Program-made: the position numbers and the translations under genes
Part shown: positions 52,380 through 54,059 of the stretch, piece by piece
Numbering within the stretch: the first letter of the stretch is position 1
Layout: the number at the start of each line of letters is the position of its first letter
Source of the DNA: Betaproteobacteria bacterium
GTDB taxonomy: Bacteria; Pseudomonadota; Gammaproteobacteria; Burkholderiales; Methylophilaceae
Length of the DNA stretch: 54,059 bases
Direction: 5' to 3'
Assembly (NCBI GenBank): GCA_016868195.1
Contig: VGHQ01000006.1
Location: 1 to 54,059 of the forward strand
Notes under the pieces: generated by a model
The model's input: only the letters and a program-made list of their open reading frames with translations
The model's database searches: none
Told to the model about the DNA's origin: nothing

Positions 52380-53438
52380 ATGAACTATGTAATTTACCCA
52401 CCAACCCAGATTTTAAAATCTGCATTGCTTCACAAAATTGACACTAAAACCAAGCCTCTGGGAGCATTAGGTTTATTGGAGCCTTTAGTTTTGCAACTTG
52501 GCTTGATTCAAAATTCATTAACCCCCCAATTAAAAAGGCCCGCACTGCTCGTATTTGCAGGCGATCACGGCGTGGTAGATGCTGGAGTTAGTTCATATCC
52601 GCAAATCGTTACTGCGCAGATGGTGTTGAATTTTCTCCGTGGGGGCGCTGCCATTAATGTGTTTGCGCGTCAGCACGGCTTTGCAATGCGCGTGGTAGAT
52701 GCCGGAGTCAAGTACGCCTTTGACGATCATGCAGATTTGGTACATGCCAAGGTGGGTATGGGGACACAAAATTTTTTATACCAACCCGCCATGACTGCGG
52801 CACAGTGCGAGCAGGCGCTCAGTAAAGGCGCAGCTTTGGTCAAGCAAGAAATAGAAGCTGGCAGCAATGTCTTGGCTTTTGGAGAAATGGGTATAGGTAA
52901 CACCTCGGCTGCCAGTTGTTTGATGAGCGCATTGTGTGATATTCCCATTGCACATTGTGTTGGGAGAGGCACTGGTTTGGATGATACTGGGCTGGCTAAT
53001 AAAACTGCAGTGCTGACCCAGGCTTTGCAACACCATTCATCATTAAACAAACAGGATGCATTTGCAGTATTAGCAACATTTGGTGGTTTCGAAATCGCAA
53101 TGATGACAGGCGCGATGTTGGCAACCGCGCAGAATAGTGCGGTGCTGCTGATAGATGGTTTTATTGCAACTGCTGCCCTTTTGGTGGCTGCGCGCTTACA
53201 GCCGGAGATTCTTCATTATTGCGTATTTGCACATTGTTCGGGTGAGGTTGGTCATAGACGTCTGCTGGCAGAATTTCAGGCGAGGCCAGTGTTAGATGTG
53301 GGTTTACGTTTAGGTGAGGGCACTGGTGCGGTGCTGGCTTATCCTCTGTTACAAGCAGCAGTAAATTTTTTAAATGAGATGGCTTCTTTTGAGATTGCAG
53401 GCGTAAGCACTAGCAAAGATATGAATACGAAATGCTAA
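52380..53438 (+). CDS. cobT: Nicotinate-nucleotide:dimethylbenzimidazole phosphoribosyltransferase
   Basis: Makes alpha-ribazole phosphate, the lower ligand of cobalamin. The 352 residues match the family. Motifs are KTKPLGALGLLEPL near the N-terminus, VFAGDHGVVDAGVSSYP, GEMGIGNTSAASCLM and the catalytic glutamate (Glu313) in LRLGEGTGAVLAYPLL. The gene and the following cobS use more G/C-ending codons (ctg, gtg, gcg, ggc) than the surrounding genes, which suggests acquisition from a relative with higher GC. It begins 135 bases after the last tRNA fragment and overlaps cobS by 7 bases. Confidence 0.95.
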   Translation: MNYVIYPPTQILKSALLHKIDTKTKPLGALGLLEPLVLQLGLIQNSLTPQLKRPALLVFAGDHGVVDAGVSSYPQIVTAQMVLNFLRGGAAINVFARQHGFAMRVVDAGVKYAFDDHADLVHAKVGMGTQNFLYQPAMTAAQCEQALSKGAALVKQEIEAGSNVLAFGEMGIGNTSAASCLMSALCDIPIAHCVGRGTGLDDTGLANKTAVLTQALQHHSSLNKQDAFAVLATFGGFEIAMMTGAMLATAQNSAVLLIDGFIATAALLVAARLQPEILHYCVFAHCSGEVGHRRLLAEFQARPVLDVGLRLGEGTGAVLAYPLLQAAVNFLNEMASFEIAGVSTSKDMNTKC

Positions 53439-54059
53439 AGTTTATCAGCAAAGAGTGGCGTAATTTTTTATTGGCATTGCAGTTTTTTACACGCATTCAT
53501 GTGCCGAGTTTTGCGGATTTTAAGGAAACTGACTTAAATCAGTCCGCCAAATATTTTCCATTAATTGGCATTGTGGTAGGTTTATTGGGCGCTTTTATTT
53601 ATCAACTTAGTATTAATGTATTACCTGATGCGGTTGCGGTTTTGTTCAGCATGGCCGCTACCATATACTTTACCGGCGCTTTTCACGAGGATGGTTTAGC
53701 GGATAGTGCAGACGGTTTAGGCGGAGGTTGGGATAAAACGCGTATTCTTCTCATTATGCAAGATTCACGTTTAGGTACTTATGGTGGTGTAGCGCTGTTT
53801 TTTTCTTTGCTGGTAAAGTTTCAGCTGCTGATTTCTCTGCCTCAAACTTATCTGGTCTATGGCTTGGTAATAGCACATGCGCTGAGTAGAATGACTGCAG
53901 TATTTATGATGAGCACGCTTAGTTATGTGAAGCCTGACGGCAAAGCAAAACCTCTTGCTACTTCGATGAGTATAATTGATGTGGCTGTTGCCTGCCTGTT
54001 CGGTTTACTGCCATTTATTTCATTATGGTGTTATTTCGCAGATTCAAAAGCAATATGGA
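53432..54059 (+). CDS. cobS: Adenosylcobinamide-GDP ribazoletransferase (partial, runs off window)
   Basis: Membrane enzyme that joins adenosylcobinamide-GDP to alpha-ribazole, the last assembly step of cobalamin. 209 codons are visible from ATG 53432, which overlaps the cobT stop (ATGCTAA). The N-terminus LLALQFFTRIHVPS and the catalytic acidic motif FHEDGLADSADGLGGGWD are diagnostic, and several hydrophobic helices follow. It is open to the window edge; family members have about 250 residues. With cobT it allows salvage or completion of the nucleotide loop; upstream corrin-ring genes are not visible. Confidence 0.94.
   Translation, partial: MLKFISKEWRNFLLALQFFTRIHVPSFADFKETDLNQSAKYFPLIGIVVGLLGAFIYQLSINVLPDAVAVLFSMAATIYFTGAFHEDGLADSADGLGGGWDKTRILLIMQDSRLGTYGGVALFFSLLVKFQLLISLPQTYLVYGLVIAHALSRMTAVFMMSTLSYVKPDGKAKPLATSMSIIDVAVACLFGLLPFISLWCYFADSKAIW

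Overview
The window is about 54 kb of a compact, AT-rich bacterial chromosome that includes the replication origin region. Protein families and gene order (aroQ-accB-accC-prmA; rpmH-rnpA-yidD-yidC-mnmE; mnmG-rsmG-parA-parB followed by the nine-gene atp operon) fit a Betaproteobacterium. The small intergenic gaps and low GC suggest a streamlined planktonic methylotroph of the Methylophilales (Candidatus Methylopumilus / OM43-like). That placement is inferred from gene content only.

Layout. 1-3.6 kb: dehydroquinase, biotin-dependent acetyl-CoA carboxylase subunits, L11 methyltransferase, and a small membrane protein with a histone H1-like tail. 3.6-9.7 kb, minus strand: dnaA, dnaN, gyrB and an OxyR with both redox cysteines; DnaA boxes lie between dnaN and dnaA. 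9.9-18 kb, plus strand: the rpmH-to-parB chromosome-maintenance block with two parS sites between mnmE and mnmG. 18-25 kb: ATP synthase operon. 25-30.6 kb: glmU and glmS converging on a UDP-glucose dehydrogenase / UDP-glucuronate epimerase pair (amino-sugar and uronic-acid precursors for the envelope). 30.6-44.7 kb: mixed housekeeping and accessory genes (argS, priA, DsbA, SPOR protein, acyltransferases, ROK kinase, DedA, SelO) with two broken genes: a 5'-truncated Old Yellow Enzyme and a secreted HNH nuclease with a one-base frameshift in its signal peptide.

44.8-54 kb is the unusual part. A tRNA-Phe gene (minus strand) begins a patchwork of modules separated by copies of the tRNA 5' end. 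Module 1 is patB (MalY/PatB C-S lyase), flanked by 71-bp direct repeats (64 of 71 identical by eye) made of the tRNA 5' end plus its leader and -10 element. Module 2 holds a beta-barrel porin, beta-carbonic anhydrase, SulP anion transporter and arsenate-reductase-like protein, and is flanked by 326-bp direct repeats that I read as identical. Each of these repeats carries the last ~64 codons of patB and a tRNA fragment. Module 3, just past the last tRNA fragment, is cobT-cobS (cobalamin nucleotide-loop assembly), with visibly richer GC. No integrase or transposase is visible. This looks like a tRNA-anchored array of exchangeable cassettes, with module 2 potentially excisable or amplifiable through its repeats.

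A second theme is four small membrane proteins scattered over the window that end in Lys/Ala/Pro-rich tails (at 3270, 30674, 31951 and 44352).
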